DNA from: Phycisphaerales bacterium
Lineage (GTDB): Bacteria > Planctomycetota > Phycisphaerae > Phycisphaerales > SM1A02
NCBI GenBank assembly: GCA_009691785.1
Contig: SIAM01000018.1
Span: 1 to 43,108 of the forward strand
DNA length: 43,108 bases
Direction: 5' to 3'
Shown: piece by piece, positions 8,254-16,600 of the stretch
How the letters are laid out: every line of letters starts with the position of its first letter
Numbering within the stretch: position 1 is the stretch's first letter
The notes under the pieces: generated by a model
The model's input: the letters and a program-made list of their open reading frames with translations, nothing else
The model's database searches: none
Told to the model about the DNA's origin: nothing
Position numbers and translations under genes: made by a program

Positions 8254-9828
8254 TTAACTTGAAGGAAGCGAGTAGCCGTCGGTCAGTGTGGACATGAAGT
8301 TGACCAGATCAATTTCCTCTTGCTCGGTCAACCCAAGGTTGCCAACTTCACCATAGCCGTTGATGTTGGGGTTTATGTTGGCCGAACGCTCTTCACCGGC
8401 GGCCAATGGTTTGGCACCGGTTGGATTGGTGAGCGTGAGCGGCGAAAGAATTTCGGGCTTGTCCCACAGTGGCTTGCCTTTCAAATTGGCGTACGGATCC
8501 GGCAACGTGAAATCAATCACTTCACCCGGCACGGTGGTCAGATTTCTGGTGTTGTAGAAATGCACAACCTGTTTCAAACTTTTACACAGGCCGTTGTGCA
8601 TGTAATTTTTACAAACGCGGGATACGGTCGTTTGTCCGCGTTGCGAATGGTGGGCGAAAGAAACACTCCGTTCACGGCAATAAAGTCGCCGCGGCCGTTG
8701 CTACCGGGTCCAACATTTCCGATCGGCAAACCCTGCTTTAGATAGAGAAAACCTCCAAGGCCGTAATCAACATAGTTGGCGCCCTGTGTGTTGTAGCCAG
8801 GATTGCTGGGGTCGGTCATTTTATAAAAAGGGTTGGCTATATTTTTTGGAACGCCAAGATTGGCGTAGCAAAACATGGTGAACACATCCTTGCCGTTGGT
8901 CGCCGTGGTTAATTCGCTGTCGTTTGCCGATGAATGGTATTGCGAGCATTTGGCCTTGCCAAAGTAAAGCGCGCGCCCATTTTCTTGCGAGGCAGTGAAT
9001 GTGTATTTGTTGGACGGCGGCACGGCGTGCATAGAGGAGTCGTACTGCGAACTAAATTGAGTGATCTCGCGCGAGGCCTCGAACGCCGCGTAGTTGTATG
9101 TGTACGGTTTGCGGTCGCCAACGCGGTCTGGAATAACTCCCGACGTGTCGCAACCAATCGCGTTTTGCACCAGCATTAAGTCGCCTTCATTCACAGCTCC
9201 GTCGTTATTCACATCTTCTGGGCAACCCGTGCAATTTCCATAACTCACCGCCACGCGCACAATTCCCAAGTCAACATTCACAACAATGCCGTCGCCGCTC
9301 AAGTCGCCGCAATTCAGTTGCGCGGTCAGTGCGGCAAGTTGGACTGTGACAGTGATCAGTGCAACACTATCAGCGATTCCGTTGTTGTTGTAGTCATTCA
9401 ATACGCCCGAACCCGCATCACATGAATCTGGAATGTAATTTCCATTGATGTCCGTTACTGCGCCAGAGAGGATCTCGCAGGAATCATGAATGCTATTGCT
9501 GTTGCAATCCAGTTCGCAAGCGTCACCAACTCCATTGCCATCACAGTCGGCTTGCGTTGGATTTGCAACGCTTGGACAATTGTCGGTTGCGTTTGGAATG
9601 CCGTCACTGTCGAAGTCGGGACTCAGAGCGATGGTGTGGTAGTAACCGCCCGCGATAGCAGAAACGTCGCTAGTAGCAGAAGCAGGAACGTTGCATTGAC
9701 CTTGGCCGTTGTTGCCCCAAGCCAGAACGGCGCTATCAGCCAGCGCAAACAGAAGGTGCGGCCACGCATGCGGCAACAACAATGAAGGACTGAGCCACGG
9801 ACGATAAGGATGTGAGTTGAAGTTGCAT
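8254..9828 (-). pseudogene. Chimeric secreted protein: RCC1-like + thrombospondin-3 + dockerin-like + cytochrome c peroxidase-like, with two frameshifts
   Basis: Read on the minus strand. From ATG 9828 a credible signal peptide (SFIVVAACVAAPSVCA) runs to a stop at 9736-9738; the long frame beginning near 9782 takes over, so one frameshift falls in about 9740-9782. Next come an RCC1-like segment (VLAWGNNGQGQCNVPA), calcium-binding thrombospondin type 3 motifs (DFDSDGIPNATDNCP), and dockerin-like EF hands (CGDLSGDGIVVNVDLG and EDVNNDGAVNEGDL). The remainder resembles the C-terminal part of MauG/di-heme cytochrome c peroxidases. After RNADKRPYPAFVK the frame is lost near 8600 and resumes as MHNGLCKSLKQVVHFYNTRN to 8254. 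The single visible heme site reads CSQYH instead of CxxCH (TAC at 8937-8939). Two frameshifts plus a lost heme cysteine indicate a dead gene. Confidence 0.78.
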
Positions 9829-9931
9829 GTGAAGGCTTTCTATAAGTTGTGTAGTAAGAAATTTGTAAAAGATTGAATTTGAACTTTCAAAAAATAGTTT
9901 CAAGAAATGGCTGTAACTGAATTATCTAAGC

Positions 9932-10059
9932 GCGTACTTAAGCAAGTGCGTACTTAAGCAAGTGCGTACTTAAGCAAGTGCGTACTTAAGCAAGTGCGTA
10001 CTTAAGCAAGTGCGTACTTAAGCAAGTGCGTACTTAAGCAAGTGCGTACTTAAGCAAGT
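9932..10059. repeat. 16-bp tandem repeat, 8 perfect copies
   Basis: Unit GCGTACTTAAGCAAGT at 9932 and every 16 bases to 10059, followed by a degenerate copy to about 10085. Each unit contains the palindrome CTTAAG and the pair ACTT...AAGT, so the single strand can fold in many registers. Sixteen is not a multiple of three and no gene crosses it. It lies between the PEP-CTERM gene and the chimeric pseudogene, both on the minus strand. Bases 9829-9931 and 10086-10103 show nothing else. Confidence 0.97.
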
Positions 10060-10103
10060 GCGTATTTCAATAAGCAAGTATTTGAATATCTGCGCTTAGC
10101 AAT

Positions 10104-10871
10104 TCAGCGTCGACGTCGACCCATCAAGCCCGCAAGACCCAGCAGCGCAAATGCGCCTGGAGCCGGCACGAACCCGTAGGTAAATGTCTGATCGAAAAAG
10201 GGCTGCGCTATGGTTCCGCTGCCCGCGCTTGTGCCATTCACTTTCATGGAGACATTGCCCTTGAACTGCATGGTCAGCACATCGGTTGTCAACATGTTGG
10301 TGGTCTCAACAGAGAAGCGACCAAGCATGATGCGCTTGTCGGCGTATGTGCCGGCCAAGTCGTGTATGTCTAGCGGAGCAGCGGTGTACCAACCTGCGCC
10401 TTGATATATGTTTGCCCCGTTGCTTCCACCAGCAATCGTGCTAGCGCCAACAGTGGTACCGTTTAAAAAATTTGGATCACCGGTAATAATGGACGCGGGG
10501 TAGTCCTGCGTGCGCGCGCCAATAGTTACAAATGAATCCCACGCGTTGCTTGCGGCGCTTGCCAAAGGCATCCAACTTGTGCCACTGGCTTGCGCAAATA
10601 AAGCGCCGTTGGTTGGCACCAATGCGCTGCCAGTGTTCAAGACGCCGTTAAGCGAAGTTCGCACAAAGCCGGTGTGTGTTGTGGTGCCGTAATAGTTGAC
10701 AAGCTTGTCATAGGCGCCATTAAAGTCGGCGTAAATATCCATGACGGAGTATTGATGGCTGCCATCAACGACTTGGTAGTTGGTGCTTGTAATTCCAAGA
10801 AATGCGGCGTTGGTGCCTGCAACAGTGATGGCCAAAGTAATAGAACCAACAACGTAATTTGAAATCTTCAT
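10104..10871 (-). CDS. Secreted protein with PEP-CTERM-like sorting tail
   Basis: 255 residues. The N terminus is a signal peptide (MKISNYVVGSITLAITVAG, cleavage near TNA/A). The C terminus reads FVPAPGAFALLGLAGLMGRRRR: a Pro-Ala-Pro box, a transmembrane helix and an arginine cluster, the form of the PEP-CTERM signal seen in Phycisphaerae. Such tails are processed by an exosortase and deliver proteins to the cell surface or matrix; no exosortase is in this window. The body is Gly/Ala/Thr/Asn-rich with aromatic residues, has no enzymatic motif I recognise, and is probably structural. A fragment of this gene is duplicated at 3428-3538. Function unknown. Confidence 0.85.
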   Translation of the reverse strand: MKISNYVVGSITLAITVAGTNAAFLGITSTNYQVVDGSHQYSVMDIYADFNGAYDKLVNYYGTTTHTGFVRTSLNGVLNTGSALVPTNGALFAQASGTSWMPLASAASNAWDSFVTIGARTQDYPASIITGDPNFLNGTTVGASTIAGGSNGANIYQGAGWYTAAPLDIHDLAGTYADKRIMLGRFSVETTNMLTTDVLTMQFKGNVSMKVNGTSAGSGTIAQPFFDQTFTYGFVPAPGAFALLGLAGLMGRRRR

Positions 10872-11285
10872 AACTACTCCATGGATGAATAGCGCATGAT
10901 CGCTAGCAGAAGCTGAACAAATCCAGTTTCACCAAAAACACACAAGGTGCTTAGCAAAACATAAGAGCAGACGGCTCCTACAACTATGTAAACGCAAAAA
11001 ATGTGTGTCGGCAGTCACGCAATATGAAAGATTTAGAAGTTTTATTCCAGATATGAGTTTACAGCCGAGAAATAATGGTTTTTTGGGGTTGCTACCTGTG
11101 CGCGGTGCGCGCTCTTTCGGGTGAGCACATCAATCAGCCACGCGCTCGGCGGGGCAAGTGGCACGCATTTATCAACCCGTTCAATCAATGTCAGGTTCTG
11201 CCACGATAGACTTCGCTTTGGCAAGCGTCTTTGCTTTGCGGCAAATGCGAATTCCAATGAGCATCACACGCATACTTGTGAAAGC
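10872..11285. other. Intergenic region without a supported gene
   Basis: It lies between the divergent PEP-CTERM gene (minus) and the metallopeptidase-like pseudogene (plus). Open frames exist on both strands but none has family features. The only recognisable content is a 50-bp duplicate of the end of the synthetase gene at 11107-11156, listed separately. No strong promoter could be assigned by eye. Confidence 0.6.
11107..11156 (-). repeat. 50-bp copy of the 3' end of the Pls-like synthetase gene
   Basis: These 50 bases match 13609-13658 at 46 of 50 positions without gaps. The original spans the last codons (CPAERVAD), the stop and about 23 bases beyond the stop of the gene at 13632-18200. 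The copy lies 2.5 kb away with unrelated flanks and no synthetase sequence beyond it. It could be a remnant of a larger duplication or a short mobile or terminator-like unit. Confidence 0.75.
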
Positions 11286-12202
11286 ATGAAGTTGAAAACC
11301 ATTATGACCGCGCTCCCCATGGCTTGCGCGGTTGCATTTGTGTTGATTCAAATCAGCACGCCGCCGCCAATATCTAAATTGTCCGCCACAAATCCGTTTG
11401 GAATCACGCAAGAAAATCAGACAGAGGTCTTTGTTGCTTCTGATGTTTCGCAAGCCGTTGCCCAAGGTGTGAAAAAGACGCTGTCGTCTAGACAGCCGCA
11501 CATGGATGCAGCGAACAACGGTGGCGCGGAGTGGGGGATCCATAGATTGTCATCGTCCTTGCCGCTTGGATTTTCTAGCGCGCTCGACATTGCAGGCGAG
11601 GGCGATCAAATCACAATCTTGCATGAGTATTGGAATTCTGTGCAGCGATCAATTTTGCACACGCAGGACCAAAGTCGCGGCCAAGAATGAATGGGCCCAA
11701 CCTGGTTTGTCGAAGGTTCGGCGGTTGCGATGGCGGAAATCACTTCGACGAAACTCTTGGCATCTGGAGAACTTCCCAAGTGGAATAATTCTTCGCGTCC
11801 CTGGCACACTCTTGAAGAGCGCATGACCAACAAGATGAAGTATGTGCAGGAGTTGAGAAAAAATGCGCGTCATTGTTGCCGCAGTCATATGGTGGCGAAT
11901 GCACGCAGTTGGCGTATGAGAGTGGCGGATGGGCAATTCTGTATTTGATGAATAAGTTTGGCGAAGATGTTCTGCGCAAATCATTTCATCCAGATGTCGA
12001 ACGGTTGGGTTGGGAAGAATGTTTCAAGAAAACATTTTGGCAAAGTTCGGCGGAGTTCGCCATTGAATTTGAAAGGTTTATGGATTTGCCACTGAGCGAA
12101 CAGATCAAAATACTTCCAGCGTATGAACTTTTCCACCTTGCGAACGCCGCCGCAGTCTGGAGTTCTGGGGAAATGATCCGCGGCGAGTGCGAAGGCGAGT
12201 GA
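11286..12202 (+). pseudogene. Exported zinc-metallopeptidase-like (gluzincin-type) protein with in-frame TGA and a frameshift
   Basis: ATG 11286 begins a signal-peptide-like segment (MKLKTIMTALPMACAVAFV). Upstream codons to 11121 are open but derive partly from the duplicated 50-bp element. HEYWN at residues 113-117 has the layout of an HExxH zinc motif whose second histidine is asparagine (AAT at 11634-11636), and WFVEGSAVAMAE after the stop fits the usual downstream Glu zinc ligand. A TGA at 11688-11690 interrupts the frame; the same frame continues to about 11865. The end of the protein (YGGECTQLAYESGGWAILYL to 12202) is in another frame. Three separate lesions make an active product unlikely. 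The family assignment rests on motif layout only. Confidence 0.62.
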
Positions 12203-12393
12203 GGTCAATGTGCAAGGCTGCGACGAGCACGCTTAAGGTCAGCATCGCGCCGTTATACTTCAACCTCAGAAACGCCATTGTTCAGTGAATTTGTCGGGTG
12301 CTCGCCGGCGACATTCGAAAAGCGAATTCGTATCAATGTTCCATAATGGTGTGGAAGTTAGGTCTGACTTCAAGGCCCAAAGAAGAGGATGAC

Positions 12394-13554
12394 ATGAAGC
12401 TGGAAACAATCGTGCATGCACCGCGCATGACCATCACGCTCGCGGGCCAACTCGACGTGAATGCGGCGCCGGCTCTTGAGGCGGTGCTCGATCAGCAACT
12501 TCACAACATCACCGAGCTCGTGCTGGATGTGGACGGCCTTGACCATGTCTCGTCAGTCGGGCTACGCGTGTTCTTGCACGCGCAACAAAAGATGAAAGCG
12601 GCTCACGGAAGCCTGCTGATGAAGAACGTGGGTCAGCCGATCGCGGACATCCTGGAGGTGACCGGCCTTGATCGCATCCTGCATTTTGAGCGCAAGCACA
12701 GGCAGTTGTCGGTGGCGGGTCTGCAGATGATCGCCAAGGGTGCCAACGGCGAGTGCTACAAGGTGGATGAAGAGACCGTGGTGAAGTTGTACTTCGACTT
12801 TGTCGACAAGGAGTGCGCCGAACGGGAGAAGGAAATAGCGACGGAGGCGTTCGTGGCCGGCGTTCCAACCGCTCTCTCTTTCGACGTGGTGCAGTGCGGC
12901 ACACGCATGGGCGTGATGTACGAGATGCTGAAGGCGGACACGTTGGCGCTGTACATGGAAAAAAATGTTGAGCGCCTGGATGAAGTGGTGGCGATGTACG
13001 TGCGCTTCTGCAAACAGATTCATGCGATTCCGAGTGATACAAGTTCCTTTCCCGATGCCGTCACGCTCGCCTGCGGATATGTGGATGCCTGCGATTTCTT
13101 CAACGATCGCCAGCGCACGTTCCTGAAGGAGCGACTGATGCGCACCGAGCGGCACGGCACGCTGATCCACTGGGACCTGCATCCAGGCAACATCATGATG
13201 CAGGGCGACAGCTTGTGCCTGATCGACATGGGCGACATGGCCGTGGGCACGCCCTACTTTGATCTTGGCCAAATCAAGCATGTGCTGCACTACTGCGCAG
13301 GCCTGGGTCTGTGCCACAAGTTCACCGGACTCGGTGACACCAACGCGATGCGCGTGTGGCAAATGTTTGTTGCCGGCTACTTTGACAACCCGAACCCGGA
13401 CGCGTTGAAGGTGATCGAGGCGGACATTGACTTTTACCGCTCGATCAAGAATGTGTACCTGTATCTGTGTGGCAGCGGCGGCGAAACCATGCGTGCACGA
13501 CGCAAGGACTTCATCTTCCAAACGTTGCCGAAGGAGTTTGCGGAGTTGAGATGA
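12394..13554 (+). CDS. STAS domain fused to an aminoglycoside phosphotransferase-like kinase
   Basis: 386 residues from ATG 12394, chosen because AGAAGAGGA at 12381-12389 is a good ribosome binding site and the STAS fold begins right after. Residues 1-105 are a STAS (anti-anti-sigma-like) domain: MTITLAGQLDVNAAPALEAV, then LDHVSSVGLRVFLHAQQ with Ser53/Ser54 where anti-anti-sigma factors are phosphorylated. From about 110 it is an APH/choline-kinase-like kinase: ATP-lysine candidate Lys131 (VVKLYF), catalytic loop IHWDLHPGN (His259, Asp261, Asn266) and metal-binding Asp278 in LIDMGD. The C-terminal lobe resembles the uncharacterised TIGR02172 kinase-like group (recalled, not searched). Codon use differs from the neighbours, with many CTG, CTC and GAC codons, which suggests transfer. 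No signal peptide. Substrate unknown. Confidence 0.87.
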   Translation: MKLETIVHAPRMTITLAGQLDVNAAPALEAVLDQQLHNITELVLDVDGLDHVSSVGLRVFLHAQQKMKAAHGSLLMKNVGQPIADILEVTGLDRILHFERKHRQLSVAGLQMIAKGANGECYKVDEETVVKLYFDFVDKECAEREKEIATEAFVAGVPTALSFDVVQCGTRMGVMYEMLKADTLALYMEKNVERLDEVVAMYVRFCKQIHAIPSDTSSFPDAVTLACGYVDACDFFNDRQRTFLKERLMRTERHGTLIHWDLHPGNIMMQGDSLCLIDMGDMAVGTPYFDLGQIKHVLHYCAGLGLCHKFTGLGDTNAMRVWQMFVAGYFDNPNPDALKVIEADIDFYRSIKNVYLYLCGSGGETMRARRKDFIFQTLPKEFAELR

Positions 13555-13631
13555 GTGATTTCATCGCGGTCGCGCTGTAGCGCAATCGCGCGGCTGTTTA
13601 AGCGACTGGCGCGCTCTTTCAGGCGATCACA

Positions 13632-16600
13632 TTAATCAGCCACGCGCTCGGCGGGGCAGCCGGCGTATGTGGCGTTGGCGTCAAGGCGCTCGTATTTCAT
13701 AATCACACTGTGCGGCGTCACCAGCGCGCCATCGCCAATGTTGGCGCCGTAAAACAGAACCGCGTGATGACCCAGCGACGCGCCGCTGCCAATGTGCACG
13801 TGGTCAATTTTCAGAATGCGGTCCTCGAAACTGTGCGCTTGAAAGTTGCAGTCCACCGTGGCGTTGTCGCCAATGGAAAGCATGTCGGGATCAACCACCT
13901 GGGTGAATCCGCCGCCAAGCACCACGCGCTTGCCAATGCGCACGCCAATCATGCGCAGGAACACCGCAAGAAAAACCGTTCCTTCAAGGCGCTCCAGGAA
14001 ACCGCGCGCGTAAAAACTCCACGCCACAAATAGAAAATCCCAGCGGCTGCACCAGCAACTCCACAGCACATGTTGGCCTGGTTGCACGCGCCCAATCAGC
14101 GTCCACTTCAGAAACACAATGCAGCCAATCATGGCGATTGCCGCCGCAAGTGTTGCCAGTGGCGCAATGACAAACGCAACAGTTGGCGCGTTGAAGTTGG
14201 TGCTGGCCTTTGCGGTGGCAAGCGCAATAATCCACGCCGCCGCGACCGTGATGGGATACACCGGCAATAGAAATCGCAACGCCTCCCACATGAGGCGGTT
14301 GAGATATCGAATGGCGCTTGGATTGTGCGTCAGGCGGCGATCCACTTGCACAACTTCGCGCCGCGGAAGTTGCATGGGTGGATGACCAAACCACGCGGAG
14401 TCCGCGCTTGCAACGGATGCGTTGGCCACGGTGCTTACACCAACAAAGAAATCGTCTGGATACGCGTGGCCCGCGGGAATGACCGCGTGATTTCCAATGA
14501 AGGTGTTGTTGCCCAGCGTTGTTGCGCCAATGGTGACCACATTGCGGTGCACGCGCGGCGCGGCAAAATAAATTCCGTCGGCAAAGAAACACGTGTCGCC
14601 AATGGTGACGGTGTCGGGCACCACATCAATAATGGTGGAGATTTCACAACCGCGACCAATGCGCATGCCGGCAAGACGCAACCATGTTGGCCAGAATAAA
14701 GTTCCGCTAAGCCACAGACACGCGCGCTCTAGCGCATGCGACTTGGCCCAAATGCAAACATATTCCGCGCTCCAACGATTCACGGCGCCAGGACGCGTGC
14801 GCGCCAGCAATCGCAGCGCCAGTGCTTGCGCAATAAGGCCCGTGACCACGCATGCGGGTGCGCCAACAAGCACAAACAACATGAACGCAAGCGGGTTGGC
14901 ACGCGGGTTCATGGGCGCATCTATATATAGATACGCCAACGCCATCCAGGGCAGCGCCGAAATGGTTGTTTGAACCCAAAGTGAAAGCAACGTGAGTAAT
15001 CCGTGACGAATTGGTTGAAGCGATTGGCCGCGCGGATTGGCTGGGGCAGGTTCCGTCATGCCAACTTTTTCGGCGGGCACGCCGTCCCATCGCTCACCTG
15101 TTGGAATGTATTCACCTTCATGCAACCACGAGAGCGCTCCAAGTGAGGAACCTGGTTCCATGTTGGTGTTGTGTGAAACGCCGGCGCGCACATCAATGGT
15201 GCAACCGTTGCCAATGGTCACGGGCGCAAGCACAAGTTGTCCATCGCACAGTTCAACTATGCCAACGGAAGATTCTTGCGCAAGCGTGACGTTGTTGCCA
15301 ATGGTCAACAAGTCCCACGCGCCGCCGCGAATGTCAACGCTGCGGTGAATGTGAACATTCTTGCCAATGCGCGCGCCAAGCAGCCGCAGAACCGCGTTGA
15401 AGAAAATAGTTCCTTCAAGCATGCCCCACGGAATTGTGCGCGCCATTTGTTGCACGCTCCAGAAGCGCAAGTAGCGCGCGCTAAACACCGGCATGGTTGT
15501 TGTGCGCACGCGGCCAAGCAACACGCGCTTGGCAAGCACCGCAAGCGCAATAGTGAACGCGCTGTACACAACAAGCGCCACGGCAAGAAGCACGGGTGAA
15601 ACAGCAATGAGCACTTTTACGCCCAGCGTGTTGGCCAAAGCGGGCAGCGCCATAAACACCAGCGCGTATGCGGCGGCGCCTGTGGTGATAAGACTTGCGA
15701 TGAGTCCAATCGATTGCGCCAGCGCCGCAAGCAGCGGATTTGCCGCGCGTTCACCAACGCGCGCGCGTGGTGCGGCGAAGTGTTCGGTGGCGGTTGTGTT
15801 TGTTGCGGTGGCGGTTGTGTTTGTTGCGGTGGCGGTTGTGTTTGTTGCGGTGGCGGTTGTGTTTGTTGCGGTGGCGGTTGTGTTTGTTGCGGTGGCGGTT
15901 GTGTTTGTTGCGGTGGCGATTTGGTTTGCGTGGGCGTGTGTGGTTGCGCCGAAGCTTTCAGTTGCGCCGAAGCTTTCAGTTGCGCCGAAGCTTTCAGTTG
16001 CGCCGAAGCTTTTATTTTCAGCGTGCGTTGCAGCGCGACTTTTGTTTGCGCCAAATTTCAATTGCAATTCTTGCGCGCGCTGCGCAAGCCGCTGCGTTGT
16101 GCGCAACATATACAGGTCGCGCACGGTCAGTCGCGCGGTGGGTGGGTGGGTGCGCAAAGTGCACAGCGCGCCAACCGCGCTCAGCGAATCGCCGCCGAGC
16201 GTGATAAAGAAATCATCGTCAATGGAAAGTTCATCCGTGCGTTTGAGCGCGCGAGCAAAGGCGCTCAGAATAATGTGCTCGTGCTCGTTGCTTGGCGCAA
16301 CGGCGGGCGTGTCGCGCGCTTGAAGCGCAACGCCGGCGTCCACCTCTGGAAGTTTTGCGCGCGCAATCTTTCCGCCAATGGTGCGCGGAACGCGGTCGAT
16401 CAACACAAACTTGCTTGGAACCATGTACGAAGGAAGCGCCTTGGTGAGCGCGTCGCGTAACGCGTCAAAGTGCGGCGGCGCGTTGATGTCGCTGGCCACA
16501 ATGTGCGCAACAATAATGTGCGCGCCTTCATTTCCCTGCACGCGGCACGCGGCTTCAAGCACGCCGTCGCATTGACCAAGCAGCGAATCAATGGCCGCAA

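Noticed and set aside
8320-8745. 141-codon plus-strand frame
   Set aside because: Antisense to the conserved end of the cytochrome-peroxidase-like gene, which has recognisable family sequence on the minus strand.
9932-10059. CRISPR array
   Set aside because: Units are directly abutting with no spacers, and no cas genes are present. The same applies to the other arrays.
11121-11285. Longer start for the metallopeptidase-like pseudogene
   Set aside because: The first codons fall in the duplicated 50-bp element, and the signal-peptide-like segment starts at ATG 11286.
12562-13521. 319-codon minus-strand frame opposite the STAS-kinase gene
   Set aside because: Composition (very His/Val/Gln-rich) is that of an antisense shadow of a GC-rich gene; the plus-strand protein has complete catalytic motifs.
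15493-16323. 276-codon plus-strand frame, and two more plus-strand frames, across the synthetase linker
   Set aside because: They exist because the 21-, 18- and 15-bp repeats keep all frames open. They read low-complexity Val/Ala or Cys/Gly runs and lie antisense to a well-supported gene.
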